64,000 nt of DNA from an uncultured Bacteroidales bacterium (GCA_937877455.1 CALFIU010000176.1:62001-126000), one strand, 5' to 3'; shown: positions 26,970-36,924, numbered from the stretch's first letter. Notes: generated from the sequence alone by a model not told the origin. Translations and numbers: made by a program.

Positions 26970-28931
26970 TTATTTTTGGTGATTAATTTTTACAACCACA
27001 CCCAACGTTTCTTTCTTTACGCTAAGAGCGTTGAAACGAAATGTTGACGAACCAGATTTTTCAGTTTCGTTAAGCGAAAAAGTTTTTGGTCCAAGTATTT
27101 TGAAAAGTTTGTTTTCATAATCACCTTCTATTTTTTCCATTTCTTGTTCAATTTTGTCGATATTCAGAGGAACAAGAGAATATAAAATGTATAAATAATC
27201 AGTGCCATCGGTATTATCCATTTCTATCCAATGTTTTTCGTCGGGAAATGCCACACGCGAATTAACATAATCAAGATATGGACTTACCAAACGACTTTGC
27301 GGAAAAATATGATACGTTTTGTTTGTTAAATCACTACCAAAAACATAAACGTATGCGGGCTGATTATTTCCAACATAAACACGAAAACGAGTACCACCTT
27401 TATACGATTTGTCTATTTCTATTACACGCCCGTTTATTTTTCCCGACATCAATGTATTATCACTAAGCATCAATTTAATGTTTCCCGAAATTTTTGATAC
27501 TTCAAGATTTTTGCCGTCGGGTGTTTTGACATAAAGTTTTTGTGTTTTACAAAATTCCTTATCATAACTATTATCTTTGTCATAAACAACATCTTGGTCT
27601 TTCGACTTGTCGAAATTTTCTTGATACGATGAATTTGTGTAAGTGTAATAATAGTAATAATTGCCACCATCATTGTTGTAATTATAATCATTATCGGTGT
27701 AATCATTATCAGAATATCCGCCCCAATCGTTTTCATCATCGTCATCGTAATAGCCATTGTAATTATTATCTGAATAATCGGCATAGTTATCATTGTCGTT
27801 ATTATCATTATTGTTATTATCATTATTAACAACATCTGATTTTTTGTCATCGTTTTTGTCGTTATTTTTGATAAAATTTTTATAATCTATTCCATATTGG
27901 TCGGCAATTTTTTTGAGAAATTCCTCATCAACAAGCACATATTTTTTGTCGTTGTCGTTTGGAGTTGGGTCAATATTAGGATTGGGATTGGGATTAGGAT
28001 TGTAATCGTTTTCATCAAGCGATGTACTAAAATTAAGATTTGCAGTTGTTTTATCAACTTCAACACCATTTAAAGTGCTTGAAATCTCAAACGCATAATA
28101 ACACCAACAAGCGTATGTGTAGTACGAACACCAGAAGTAACCTTTTTTAGCCCAATTTGTTCCCCAAGAGTTTTGAACAAGAAACGCACCGCCGTTCAAT
28201 TTGTCATCATCGTAAGCCACAACAGCCAAGGCATGTCCACCGTAACTATAAGCAGAATTTTCTGTTGGCCACCATTCGCCATTTGCGTTAATACCAGTTG
28301 ATGCAGCCATTGAATTAGGACATTTAAATGCTGCCAAAACAGGATGACCAGCTGCCAAGGCTTGCTTGGTGGAAGTAACTTTCATTGCCAAATTGTTATA
28401 ATTGAAAAACAATTTGGTGTAGTTTAGAATTTTGTGCTGGCCAGCAAGCGTTTTCCAATTTGACGGCACTGCATTTGTTGCTATGCATGCTGGAGATTGA
28501 GGATAATTTGATAGTTTTACAGCACCAGTATTTTTTAACCATGCACAAGCATCAGCAATATCAGTGCCTGCGGAACAATTTGAGGTACTTTGACGCAATA
28601 TATTTACATACGTATAGCATGGTAAATAAGCATTTTTGGTAATTTCTGCACGGTTGGTAACGCCATTTTTCATAGCCCAAATCATTGTGGCTATGCAATA
28701 TGTTGACGACCATGCCGTACAAGTACCTGTTTGACCTTGGTCGCCAGGTATTGGCGTAAATTTTTGAAGTGATACTGCTTTTGGAAGCGTTGCCGTAACA
28801 TCGCGAGTCATGGCTGCTTTTTGAGGCATTTTTTTTGCCAAAACAGTGTCGATTTCACAACCTAAAAAATGTTGAGCGTTGACTGATAATGTTATCAACA
28901 ATAATAATGATAATGATATGATATTTTTCAT
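26970..28931 (-). CDS. Secreted papain-like (C1A) cysteine protease with Asn/Asp/Tyr-rich linker
   Basis: 653 residues. Signal peptide (MKNIISLSLLLLITLSVNAQ). The papain-type domain spans about residues 50-285: oxyanion Gln66 and nucleophile Cys71 in QTGTCTAWSS, catalytic His233 in YGGHALAVVAYDD, Asn254 in VQNSWGTNWAKKGYF. Then a Pro-Asn repeat (NPNPNPNPN) and an extreme low-complexity stretch of Asn, Asp and Tyr (about 355-432), and a C-terminal beta-rich domain of about 200 residues that I do not recognise (FRVYVGNNQPAYVYVFGSD). No type IX sorting domain is evident. It is the second gene of an operon with the caspase-MORN protein (24-nt gap). Substrate and whether it is itself cleaved are unknown. 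Confidence 0.88.
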   Translation of the reverse strand: MKNIISLSLLLLITLSVNAQHFLGCEIDTVLAKKMPQKAAMTRDVTATLPKAVSLQKFTPIPGDQGQTGTCTAWSSTYCIATMIWAMKNGVTNRAEITKNAYLPCYTYVNILRQSTSNCSAGTDIADACAWLKNTGAVKLSNYPQSPACIATNAVPSNWKTLAGQHKILNYTKLFFNYNNLAMKVTSTKQALAAGHPVLAAFKCPNSMAASTGINANGEWWPTENSAYSYGGHALAVVAYDDDKLNGGAFLVQNSWGTNWAKKGYFWCSYYTYACWCYYAFEISSTLNGVEVDKTTANLNFSTSLDENDYNPNPNPNPNIDPTPNDNDKKYVLVDEEFLKKIADQYGIDYKNFIKNNDKNDDKKSDVVNNDNNNNDNNDNDNYADYSDNNYNGYYDDDDENDWGGYSDNDYTDNDYNYNNDGGNYYYYYTYTNSSYQENFDKSKDQDVVYDKDNSYDKEFCKTQKLYVKTPDGKNLEVSKISGNIKLMLSDNTLMSGKINGRVIEIDKSYKGGTRFRVYVGNNQPAYVYVFGSDLTNKTYHIFPQSRLVSPYLDYVNSRVAFPDEKHWIEMDNTDGTDYLYILYSLVPLNIDKIEQEMEKIEGDYENKLFKILGPKTFSLNETEKSGSSTFRFNALSVKKETLGVVVKINHQK

Positions 28932-28955
28932 AACGTATTCTAAATTAACTACATT

Positions 28956-31346
28956 TTACTTTTTAAAATAAAAATCTCCAAAAATTGAAGAGTTTTCCCA
29001 AGGAATTTGTTCCGTTCCGCTTTGTTTGGATATATTGTAAACTTGATTACGCACTTTTTTAAATACGTCCTCAATTTTCAAACCGGGTATTGTAATGGCT
29101 TTTGCAAGTTGTTCGGTATAAAGTCCGTTGTTGCCAGTACCATCGCTTGCTGTTTTTCCCGGAGCAGTAGCGTATGCCACAAAAGTACCTTTTGGAGCGT
29201 CCATTTGAGCAAGTCCACCGTCGTTAACTGCACGAGCTACAGCAAAAGGATTATTTCTACAAGCATCCAAAATAATGATATTCAAGTCGTTGCCAGCATA
29301 TTCCATTTGACCAAGCACTTTGTCTATGCTAACACATTCGTCGTCTATTTCTTGAATACGATTTACCGCTGCTGTAATGGGAACAAGATAATTTGTACCG
29401 TTAACTTGTAATCCATGTCCAGCATAATAAAACAATCCAACTGCATTTTGAGATTTGAGTTTGTCCCCAAAATCATAAATTTTGTCGGTCATGGTTTTAC
29501 GATCAAGGTTGGTAAACTCCATTACTTCAAATCCCAAACTTTGAAGTGTTTTTGACATAAGATTTGCATCGTTGGCACTATTGGCAAGTGGCGTAACATT
29601 TTGATAATTAGCATTACCTATAACGAGTGCAATACGTTTTTGTGTTGATACAACATCCGATTTTGTTAGAGTAATATAACGTTCAGCAGTTTTTACGGTT
29701 CCACCTTCATTTTTAACGCTTGCTTCAATAGTGTTTTTGCCAGGCGAAAGTGTCAATTCGTATTCAAACGTATAATCGCAATCTGAGTTAACAATAGTAA
29801 AACCTCTTGAAAGTGCTTTTTTTACTTGCGGCACACCGTTAACGCTTACAACAATTTCTTTAAGTGGAGTTTTTGAGGCGACACAAAGTTTAACATTTGT
29901 TTTTTGTTCGTTGGTTTCGGTGTTGATAAGTTGAGGTATTGTCCAAGAAACTTCGGGTTTGGCAACCTTAGTATCTTGCGGTTTTTCGTTAACAAGACTA
30001 CCGTCTTTGAAAAATCCTTTTTCAGAAGTTCCATCGGCATAATAAATTGTACCATTACCGTTTGCAGCATTGTTTTTTATCTCGCCAATGTAGCGAATAC
30101 CTTTTTCGGTGTTTTCCAACGTTCCTTTTCCGTTGGCAACACCATTATGAAACTCGCCTACAATTGTATAACCGCTATAACATTGCATAAGTCCTTGCCC
30201 CTCTGGTATTCCATCTTTAAGATATCCGCTATAACGTCCTGTTTCGGTGAGTTTTATGCCAAATCCATTTTTTGAACCATAAATTATTTTCAAATCTTTT
30301 TCGGATTTTGGGGTTACAAGTTCGCCATTACGAAAAACGCCTGATTGTTTTTCTCCATTTGCCATGTTGTAACGCACACCTTCTCCTGTAAACTGATCAT
30401 CTTTGTACTGACCATAATACATAAGTCCGTTTTTATAAATTATTGTTCCAAAACCATTTGCCTTGTCATTAAGAAACCCACCAAGATAAAAATCAGTTTT
30501 GCTATCTTCGGGAAATTGTACATAATCGTATCCACTTGGTACTCCGTTTTCAAAAGAACCAGTAATTTTTACACCATCAGAAGTAAGCAATATACCATTG
30601 CCATGAGCCTTGCCATTAACAAAATCACCTTTATAAGCGTTTCCATTGTCATAAACATAAACGCCATAACCTGATACACAATTGCCACTTACACAGCCTT
30701 GCATTATTGACGCATCGAGATTTCCAATAAAACGGCCGCGTTCAAAAAGTCCTGTTTTTATGTTGCCATCGGGAGAGGTAAGTTTTCCATAACCGTTGAA
30801 CATGCCTTTTAGAAATGAGCCTTCGTAAATTGAACCGTCTGCGTCTTTCAAAATGCCTTCGCCAGAAAACAGACCTCCTTTCCACATACCTTCATAAGTG
30901 GATCCGTCGCTAAAAAGAGCCACTGAATAACCGTTTTTGCAATTACCATTAAGACAACCTTCTGAAATTTCGTCTTCAAGGATTTCGTCATCATTCCAAA
31001 TATTAGTGGAAGTTGTTCCGTCTTCGAGACTAACCGTACCAATGCCTTGACGTTTACCATCTTGCCAATGACCAAAATATTTTTCACCGTTTTCGCTCCA
31101 AATGTATGTTCCAACTCCCGAAAATACATCATCTTCAAACGAACCAATATAAATATCGCCACCGTTGAAAAAAAGAACTCCTTGACCATTATAATTTCCT
31201 TGCGAAAAAAAACCAGAATAACGATTTCCGTCTTGGTCTATGTAAACGCCATAGCCATTGTCGCAATTGCCTTCGATACATTGCGCTACAGCAATTGTTG
31301 AAAGAGCAATCAACGACATTGTAAAAATTGTTTTGCGTGTGTTCAT
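28956..31346 (-). CDS. Secreted MORN-repeat protein with Ig-like and caspase-like (C14) domains
   Basis: 796 residues. Signal peptide (MNTRKTIFTMSLIALSTIAV). About residues 20-455 are MORN repeats, arranged in blocks that begin CxxGNCxxGYxVxxxxDG (three clear blocks, starting CIEGNC, CLNGNC and CVSGNC). An Ig/CARDB-like region covers about 465-565. A caspase-like domain covers 570-796 with KRIALVIGNANYQ, catalytic His644 in YYAGHG and Cys696 in LDACRNNPF, both intact. Bacterial caspase-like proteins are often orthocaspases/metacaspase relatives in stress or defence, but here the signal peptide indicates export. It precedes the papain-like protease by 24 nt, so the two are probably made together. 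Repeat copy B lies upstream. Confidence 0.9.
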   Translation of the reverse strand: MNTRKTIFTMSLIALSTIAVAQCIEGNCDNGYGVYIDQDGNRYSGFFSQGNYNGQGVLFFNGGDIYIGSFEDDVFSGVGTYIWSENGEKYFGHWQDGKRQGIGTVSLEDGTTSTNIWNDDEILEDEISEGCLNGNCKNGYSVALFSDGSTYEGMWKGGLFSGEGILKDADGSIYEGSFLKGMFNGYGKLTSPDGNIKTGLFERGRFIGNLDASIMQGCVSGNCVSGYGVYVYDNGNAYKGDFVNGKAHGNGILLTSDGVKITGSFENGVPSGYDYVQFPEDSKTDFYLGGFLNDKANGFGTIIYKNGLMYYGQYKDDQFTGEGVRYNMANGEKQSGVFRNGELVTPKSEKDLKIIYGSKNGFGIKLTETGRYSGYLKDGIPEGQGLMQCYSGYTIVGEFHNGVANGKGTLENTEKGIRYIGEIKNNAANGNGTIYYADGTSEKGFFKDGSLVNEKPQDTKVAKPEVSWTIPQLINTETNEQKTNVKLCVASKTPLKEIVVSVNGVPQVKKALSRGFTIVNSDCDYTFEYELTLSPGKNTIEASVKNEGGTVKTAERYITLTKSDVVSTQKRIALVIGNANYQNVTPLANSANDANLMSKTLQSLGFEVMEFTNLDRKTMTDKIYDFGDKLKSQNAVGLFYYAGHGLQVNGTNYLVPITAAVNRIQEIDDECVSIDKVLGQMEYAGNDLNIIILDACRNNPFAVARAVNDGGLAQMDAPKGTFVAYATAPGKTASDGTGNNGLYTEQLAKAITIPGLKIEDVFKKVRNQVYNISKQSGTEQIPWENSSIFGDFYFKK

Positions 31347-31472
31347 AATTATTACTTTTTTTTGAATTATTTTTCAACAAAATTAAAAAAAATTCAAATA
31401 GTCAGAAAAAACACACTACAAAATAGTTTTTACTAAACAGCATATTAAAATCTCTTTGTAATAAATTTTAAC

Positions 31473-31592
31473 GGGGGTTCTAAAAATTGCTTTTTCTGTG
31501 TTGTATTTCAATCTCAAAATGCTCATTTACAATCAGTAAACTGCGTTTTTTGATTTCATACGCCTTTAAAAATCTAATTTTTAGAACTCCCC
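31473..31592 (-). repeat. Dispersed intergenic repeat, copy B (120 bp, reversed)
   Basis: Read on the minus strand it starts GGGGAGTTCTAAAAATTAG and ends AATTTTTAGAACCCCC, so the terminal inverted repeats are nearly complete, and the internal core is the same as in copies A, C and D with a few substitutions (AAAGGCGTATG, TACAACACAG). It lies 29 nt after the stop of the broken sulfatase gene and 126 nt before the caspase-MORN start, again in the direction of both flanking genes. Confidence 0.92.
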
Positions 31593-31621
31593 TTTAAAAA
31601 TAAAATTTATATTACTCATAA

Positions 31622-33576
31622 TCATTGACTGATAGTAAGAGAATTTTCAATCATACGTTTGTGATATTGCTGAATTTCAGCCTTTAATATCTTTAACAAC
31701 TTAGCTTCTATTTCTGGATACTGATTAATAAGATTGTTTTTTAGAAAAACATCTTTATTTGGCATAAAAAGCCCCATTTCCTTTGTTCCGTCAAACTGCA
31801 AAAAATATTCTCCATACGAAATCTGATATAGCGGCTCACTAAAGTTTATAACATAATCGTTTTCTCCATCTTTTCTAAAAACACTATTTCCGAAAGCTAC
31901 AAAAGGCAAATCGAAATTTAGATAATCAAGTATTGTAGGCATAATGTCGGTTTGACAAAAATATTTATCCGACATACCAATGAGTTTTCCCGCTGGATGA
32001 AATAACATAATCGGAACACCAAAAACATTTCTATCCGTGGTGTATTCTTGATGAAAAGATTGATTTGTATGATCGGCAGTTATTACAAAAAGCGTACTAT
32101 CGTACCACGGAAATTTTTTCATAGTAGCAAAAAAATTTCTAATAGCGTTATCGGTATATTCTATACACTTTGTTATTGGCATAGGTCCTTCTTTAAATTG
32201 ATTTGAATAACGTTTTGGTATCCTAAAAGGATGGTGCGATGTTGCTGTAAAACATGTAGTTACAAAAGGTTTTGGGATTTCTCCCATGCTTTTTGCAAAA
32301 TATTGTAAAAATTCTTCGTCCCAAATAGCCCAATGCCCGTCAAAATCGTTCATAGCATTAAAACAAGTGTCGGATCAATATTCATCAAGACCATAATAAT
32401 CTTGATACCCAGCAAGTTTAGAAAAATTTAAAAAGCCCATACTACCATTTAGAGCTCCATGATAAAATGCTGAATAATAACCCTTGCTTTTTAAAAGAGA
32501 CGCAATGCTATTAACCTTATTGTTTGAATACATACCCATAAAAAAATGGTCGGTGAGATAAGGAATCCCAGCCAACACACTCGGCATTGCATCAATGCTC
32601 TTACGCCCCGTTGCAAATGTGTTTTTAGAGGTAAAACTTTCATTATAAAGCGAATCTAAAATGGTGTATAACCTTTGTAACTCTCACCAAAAAGGTCTCG
32701 ATTTAACAATCCTGAATATTCTTTTCCAAAACTTTCGAGAATAAGAATAACTACGTTAAGCTTTTTAAAAGAAGTTTCTTTTTTATAACAATGTATTGGA
32801 GAATAAATATTTTCAAGTTTGTCGTCATCAAAATAATGCGGATTAGAAAACGTAATTTTTCCTGCTGTCCTAATTATACAATAAGGCGTATTAAGAACAA
32901 CTGCCGACTCGTTACTTTTTTTGATGTATTCGTTGGCATTATTCATATTCATTGGTCGATGGTCTGCATCAATAAAAAACGAACCACGAATACCTGCCAT
33001 AAAAAAATAAATCATCAAAAGAGTTAATGGTAACACCTTAACTGTATATTTTTTAGACCAACAATCTGTATCATCAAGCTTGCACGACCAATAAAACTTC
33101 ACCATTATAAATATTAATCCAACTGCCACAATATCAAGATACCAATAATCTAACAAACCTCTTACAAAAATTCCAAAAAGATTGTTCTCGTTTGAAAACT
33201 CGTTGAAAAAGGAGAAATTTGTACGTCTTGCATTAAACCTAAAAAAAGCAGCATCAAATACATTAACCAATACCCCAAACGAAATAGGAATAACAAAAAA
33301 ATATTTAGCAATTGTTCTATAATTCTTTTTAAAAGTAAACCTAAACGGCAATATCAGCATTACAAAACTAATAATAGTAAGGTAAAAAATTGCAGCAATA
33401 TCAAATCTAAGACCTCCAAAAAATAATCTCACTATATGTGGAAAATCGTTGCCACTATAAAAATCTATGTTTGAAACATAAAAAACAACTCTACAAAGCC
33501 CAAAAACAAAAACTGCGACAATAAAATTAATCACATATTCAACGGCGGATAGTTTTAATAATTGTTTTAATTTCAT
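31622..33576 (-). pseudogene. Broken LTA-synthase-type membrane sulfatase/phosphoethanolamine transferase
   Basis: Three fragments of one protein. Segment 1 (from ATG 33576 to 32656) has the N-terminal membrane domain with about five hydrophobic segments and the start of the sulfatase fold (VVILILESFGKEY). A one-base loss in a T run (CCATTTTAGAT; one more T restores PFLDSLYNES) shifts the frame at about 32656-32660. Segment 2 (MPSVLAGIPYLTDHF…) continues in the second frame to an in-frame TGA at 32375-32377 (YYGLDEY-stop-SDTCFNA). Segment 3 resumes in the same frame as segment 2 (NDFDGHWAIWDEEFLQYF, ITADHTN, HPAGKL) to 31622. Two separate lesions make decay likely; a homopolymer sequencing error could explain only the first. 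The intact family transfers phospho-groups onto envelope glycolipids or LPS. Confidence 0.85.
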
Positions 33577-33675
33577 CTTAGCAAAAAAAATTACAAAATA
33601 AAAAATCAACAAAAAAATGCAAAATTACATCTTTAATCAAAAAATTTCACCAAATAACGTCATAAAAACTTTATA

Positions 33676-33736
33676 TGTCAGTTTTTTTGTTATAATAATG
33701 ACAAAATGTCAGATTAAAAATTAGATTTTTATGACA
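33676..33736. promoter_or_regulatory. Four TGTCA/TGACA half-sites upstream of clpB
   Basis: TGTCA at 33676, TGACA at 33699, TGTCA at 33707 and TGACA at 33732 are arranged almost symmetrically about 33705-33706. The inner pair forms TGACAAAATGTCA (5-3-5 palindrome). They end 70 nt before the clpB start. A heat-shock or stress regulator site is an inference from position only. Confidence 0.4.
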
Positions 33737-33806
33737 AAAAAGCATAAAATTGCCATTGGTTTAAATTTTGAATAATGGCATAACAGAAACAATAAAAAAA
33801 TAAAAA

Positions 33807-36392
33807 ATGAATTTCGACAAATTTACCATTAAAAGTCAAAAGGCCGTCAACCACGCCGTGGATTTATGCCGACGAAACGGTTGCCAAGCAATAGAAACGG
33901 GGCATTTGATGCTATCTCTATTGCAGGCCGACGAAAATATTACAAACTTTATTTTCAGAAAACTCAACGTCAACACCCAAACATTTGAAAAAGCTGTTGA
34001 GGCAATAACAAGCCACTACACAAAAGTACAAGGAGGCGAACCATACCTTAGCCCAAACGCCCAAAAAGCATTGCTTGATGCACAGGCAACAGCCGAAAAA
34101 TCTGGAGACGAATATGTTACAATAGAACACATTTGGCTTGCACTATTCAACGTTGGCGACGACATATCATCGTTGATGAAAGACAGCGGGTTTACCAAAA
34201 ACGACCTTGAAGCAGCGATAAAAGAGCTACACGGAAATAGCAAAGTTACAAGTCAAAGTGCCGAAGATACTTACCAAAGCCTCAGCAAATACGCCGTCAA
34301 CCTAAATAACCAAGCTCTAAAAGGAAAATTAGACCCAGTTATTGGACGAGACGAAGAAATGAGACGTACATTGCAAATACTATCTCGTAGAACAAAAAAC
34401 AATCCTATACTCGTTGGCGAACCCGGTGTTGGAAAAACAGCCATTGCAGAAGGTATTGCATATAGAATTGTTAACGGAGATGTTCCCGAAAACCTTAAAA
34501 CCAAACAATTGTACTCTCTCGACATGGGCGCACTCATTGCTGGTGCAAAATACAAAGGCGAATTTGAAGAAAGGTTAAAAGCTGTTATCAAAGAAGTTAC
34601 CGACTCCGATGGCGAAATAATCCTTTTTATCGACGAAATACACACGCTTGTAGGTGCTGGCGGTGGCGAAGGTGCCATGGACGCTGCCAACATTCTCAAA
34701 CCAGCATTGGCAAGAGGCGAACTAAAAGCAATAGGCGCAACAACACTCGACGAATACCAAAAATATTTTGAAAAAGACAAAGCACTCGAACGCCGTTTTC
34801 AACCCGTAACAATTGATGAGCCAAACGTTGAAGATGCTGTTTCGATATTAAGAGGACTTAAAGAAAGGTACGAAAGCCATCACAAAATCCGTATCAAAGA
34901 CGAAGCCATAATCGCTGCGGTGGAATTATCAAACCGATACATATCTGATAGATACCTACCAGACAAAGCTATTGACTTAATAGACGAAGCCGCTGCTAAG
35001 TTGAGAATAGAGATGAACTCCGTTCCTGAACCACTTGACGAAGTTAACCGAAAAATTCGTCAATACGAAATAGAACGCGAAGCCATTAAACGAGAAGGCG
35101 ACCAAGAAAAAATTGACAAAAACGCAAAAATACTAAGCGAACTTAACGAAGAACGCAACAGACTAAACGCTAAATGGCAAGAAGAAAAAAATATTGTTGC
35201 TCAGATACAACAAAGCAAAGCCGACATAGAAAACTTTAAACATCAAGCCGAAACCGCAGAGCGAAACGGCGATTATGGTCTTGTGGCCGAGCTTAGGTAT
35301 GGAAAAATAAAATCGGCAGAAGAAAACATAGAAAAACAAAAAGCCGCATTAGAAAAAATTCAAACCGACAACGCTCTTATAAAGGAAGAAATCGGATATG
35401 AAGACATTGCCGAAACGGTAAGCAGACAAACAGGTATTCCGCTAACAAAACTACTCCAAACCCAAAAAGAAAAATTGCTTAACCTCGAAAAAGAGTTGCA
35501 CAAACGCGTTGTAGGTCAAGATGCTGCCATACAAGTGATAGCCGACGCAGTGCGCCGTAGCCGTGCAGGACTACAAGATAGCAAAAAACCAATAGGTTCT
35601 TTTATCTTTTTGGGTACAACAGGCGTTGGAAAAACCGAACTTGCCAAAGCATTGGCAGAATTTCTATTCGACGACGAAAACCTTATGGTGCGTATCGACA
35701 TGAGCGAATATCAAGAAAGACACAGCGTATCGCGACTTATCGGAGCACCTCCCGGATACGTTGGATATGATGAAGGCGGACAACTTACCGAGGCCGTTAG
35801 ACGTAAGCCTTATTCTGTTATTCTGCTTGATGAAATAGAAAAGGCACACCCTGATGTTTTCAACACAATGTTGCAAGTGCTTGATGATGGACGACTTACC
35901 GACAACAAAGGACGAACGGTAAACTTTAGAAACACCATCATCATTATGACATCAAACCTCGGTAGCGATGTTATACGCGCCAACATGGAAGAAATTAACG
36001 ACAATAACCGCGACGAAGTGTTGGCTAAAACTCAAGACGAAGTGTTGGCAATGCTAAAAAATACAATCCGTCCAGAATTTCTCAACCGTATTGACGAAAT
36101 AATAATGTTTTCGCCATTAACGGAAGAACAAATAGCTCAGATTGTGGAAATACAAATGGCGGGCATAAACAAATCATTAGCAGGACAAAACCTCAAGATT
36201 ACGCTCACCCCAGCAGCATTGAAACTAATAGCTCACAAAGGATACGACCCTCAATTTGGCGCACGTCCTGTAAAACGTGTAATCCAAAAAGAAATATTAA
36301 ACCGTCTTGCCTCTGACATTATTGCTGGCAAAGTTTCTAAAAAAGCTGAAATTATTGCTGATGCAAACGGAAATGATATTATTTTCAGTTAA
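33807..36392 (+). CDS. clpB: ATP-dependent chaperone ClpB
   Basis: 861 residues. Two N-terminal Clp repeats (NFDKFTIKSQKAVNHAV), first AAA+ domain with GEPGVGKTAIAEG and LFIDEIHTLVGAGG, the long middle coiled coil (about 400-530, characteristic of ClpB rather than ClpA/ClpC), second AAA+ domain with GTTGVGKTELAKALAE and VILLDEIEKAH, and the C-terminal small domain ending KAEIIADANG. It disaggregates proteins with DnaK under heat stress. The ClpP-binding IGF/IGL loop is not needed in ClpB. It has its own upstream half-site cluster and a terminator. Confidence 0.97.
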   Translation: MNFDKFTIKSQKAVNHAVDLCRRNGCQAIETGHLMLSLLQADENITNFIFRKLNVNTQTFEKAVEAITSHYTKVQGGEPYLSPNAQKALLDAQATAEKSGDEYVTIEHIWLALFNVGDDISSLMKDSGFTKNDLEAAIKELHGNSKVTSQSAEDTYQSLSKYAVNLNNQALKGKLDPVIGRDEEMRRTLQILSRRTKNNPILVGEPGVGKTAIAEGIAYRIVNGDVPENLKTKQLYSLDMGALIAGAKYKGEFEERLKAVIKEVTDSDGEIILFIDEIHTLVGAGGGEGAMDAANILKPALARGELKAIGATTLDEYQKYFEKDKALERRFQPVTIDEPNVEDAVSILRGLKERYESHHKIRIKDEAIIAAVELSNRYISDRYLPDKAIDLIDEAAAKLRIEMNSVPEPLDEVNRKIRQYEIEREAIKREGDQEKIDKNAKILSELNEERNRLNAKWQEEKNIVAQIQQSKADIENFKHQAETAERNGDYGLVAELRYGKIKSAEENIEKQKAALEKIQTDNALIKEEIGYEDIAETVSRQTGIPLTKLLQTQKEKLLNLEKELHKRVVGQDAAIQVIADAVRRSRAGLQDSKKPIGSFIFLGTTGVGKTELAKALAEFLFDDENLMVRIDMSEYQERHSVSRLIGAPPGYVGYDEGGQLTEAVRRKPYSVILLDEIEKAHPDVFNTMLQVLDDGRLTDNKGRTVNFRNTIIIMTSNLGSDVIRANMEEINDNNRDEVLAKTQDEVLAMLKNTIRPEFLNRIDEIIMFSPLTEEQIAQIVEIQMAGINKSLAGQNLKITLTPAALKLIAHKGYDPQFGARPVKRVIQKEILNRLASDIIAGKVSKKAEIIADANGNDIIFS

Positions 36393-36406
36393 CATAACAA
36401 CAAACC

Positions 36407-36448
36407 AAAAATCCCGAAAAATATTTTATGTTTTTCGGGATTTTTTTT
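36407..36448 (+). terminator. Intrinsic terminator of clpB
   Basis: AAAAATCCCGAAAAA at 36407-36421 pairs perfectly with TTTTTCGGGATTTTT at 36431-36445, 9-nt loop, T run, 14 nt after the clpB stop. It may also serve the convergent DUF1573 gene. Confidence 0.85.
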
Positions 36449-36474
36449 ACTATTAGGTTTTATTATCAAAAAAT

Positions 36475-36924
36475 CTATTTTACTACATTGCCAGTAAGTT
36501 TAAGTTCATAAACGTGGTACGGAGCTTCAAGGCTCAAATAAACCGTAATGGACTTTTGAAAAAGACCTTCCTCTTTAGCATCATAAACCGTTGATATTGT
36601 GCCAGTTTTACCAGGCATTATAGGTGCTTGATCGTATGTTAGTTTTGTACAACCACACGATGCTTCTGCCTTTGTTATTAACACTGGACGACCACTTGTG
36701 TTGGTAAATTTATACTCCACTTTTTGCGGATTATTTTGTTTTATATCTCCAAAATCGTGCGACACTTTGTCCCAAACAACGGCTTTTGAACTATTATCCG
36801 ACAATTCAACCTTTCCCTGATTGCTACTACTGCCAAAAGGATCTGTCCATTGTGCAAAACCCAACTGCGATAAGCCTAAAAAAGTAACTAACAAAAATGG
36901 TTTTAAAAATTCTTGTGTTTTCAT
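36475..36924 (-). CDS. DUF1573-domain exported protein
   Basis: 149 residues with a signal peptide (PFLLVTFLGLSQLGFAQ). The single DUF1573 domain shows the family pattern: HDFGDIKQNN, YKFTNTSGRPVLITKAEASCGCTKLTY, then PGKTGTISTVYDAKEEG. It is an Ig-like (ASPM/MSP-type) fold of unknown role, very common in Bacteroidota. A second DUF1573 lipoprotein sits at 63039-63461. It is convergent with clpB and alone on its strand. Confidence 0.88.
   Translation of the reverse strand: MKTQEFLKPFLLVTFLGLSQLGFAQWTDPFGSSSNQGKVELSDNSSKAVVWDKVSHDFGDIKQNNPQKVEYKFTNTSGRPVLITKAEASCGCTKLTYDQAPIMPGKTGTISTVYDAKEEGLFQKSITVYLSLEAPYHVYELKLTGNVVK

Noticed and set aside
27542..27829. Plus-strand ORF rich in His, Asn, Cys and Tyr
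   Set aside because: It is the complement of the Asn/Asp/Tyr low-complexity tract of the papain-like protease.
32375..32377. TGA read as a selenocysteine or recoded codon
   Set aside because: The position is not a conserved Cys in the family as I recall it, no SECIS-like hairpin was seen just downstream, and an independent frameshift exists in the same gene.
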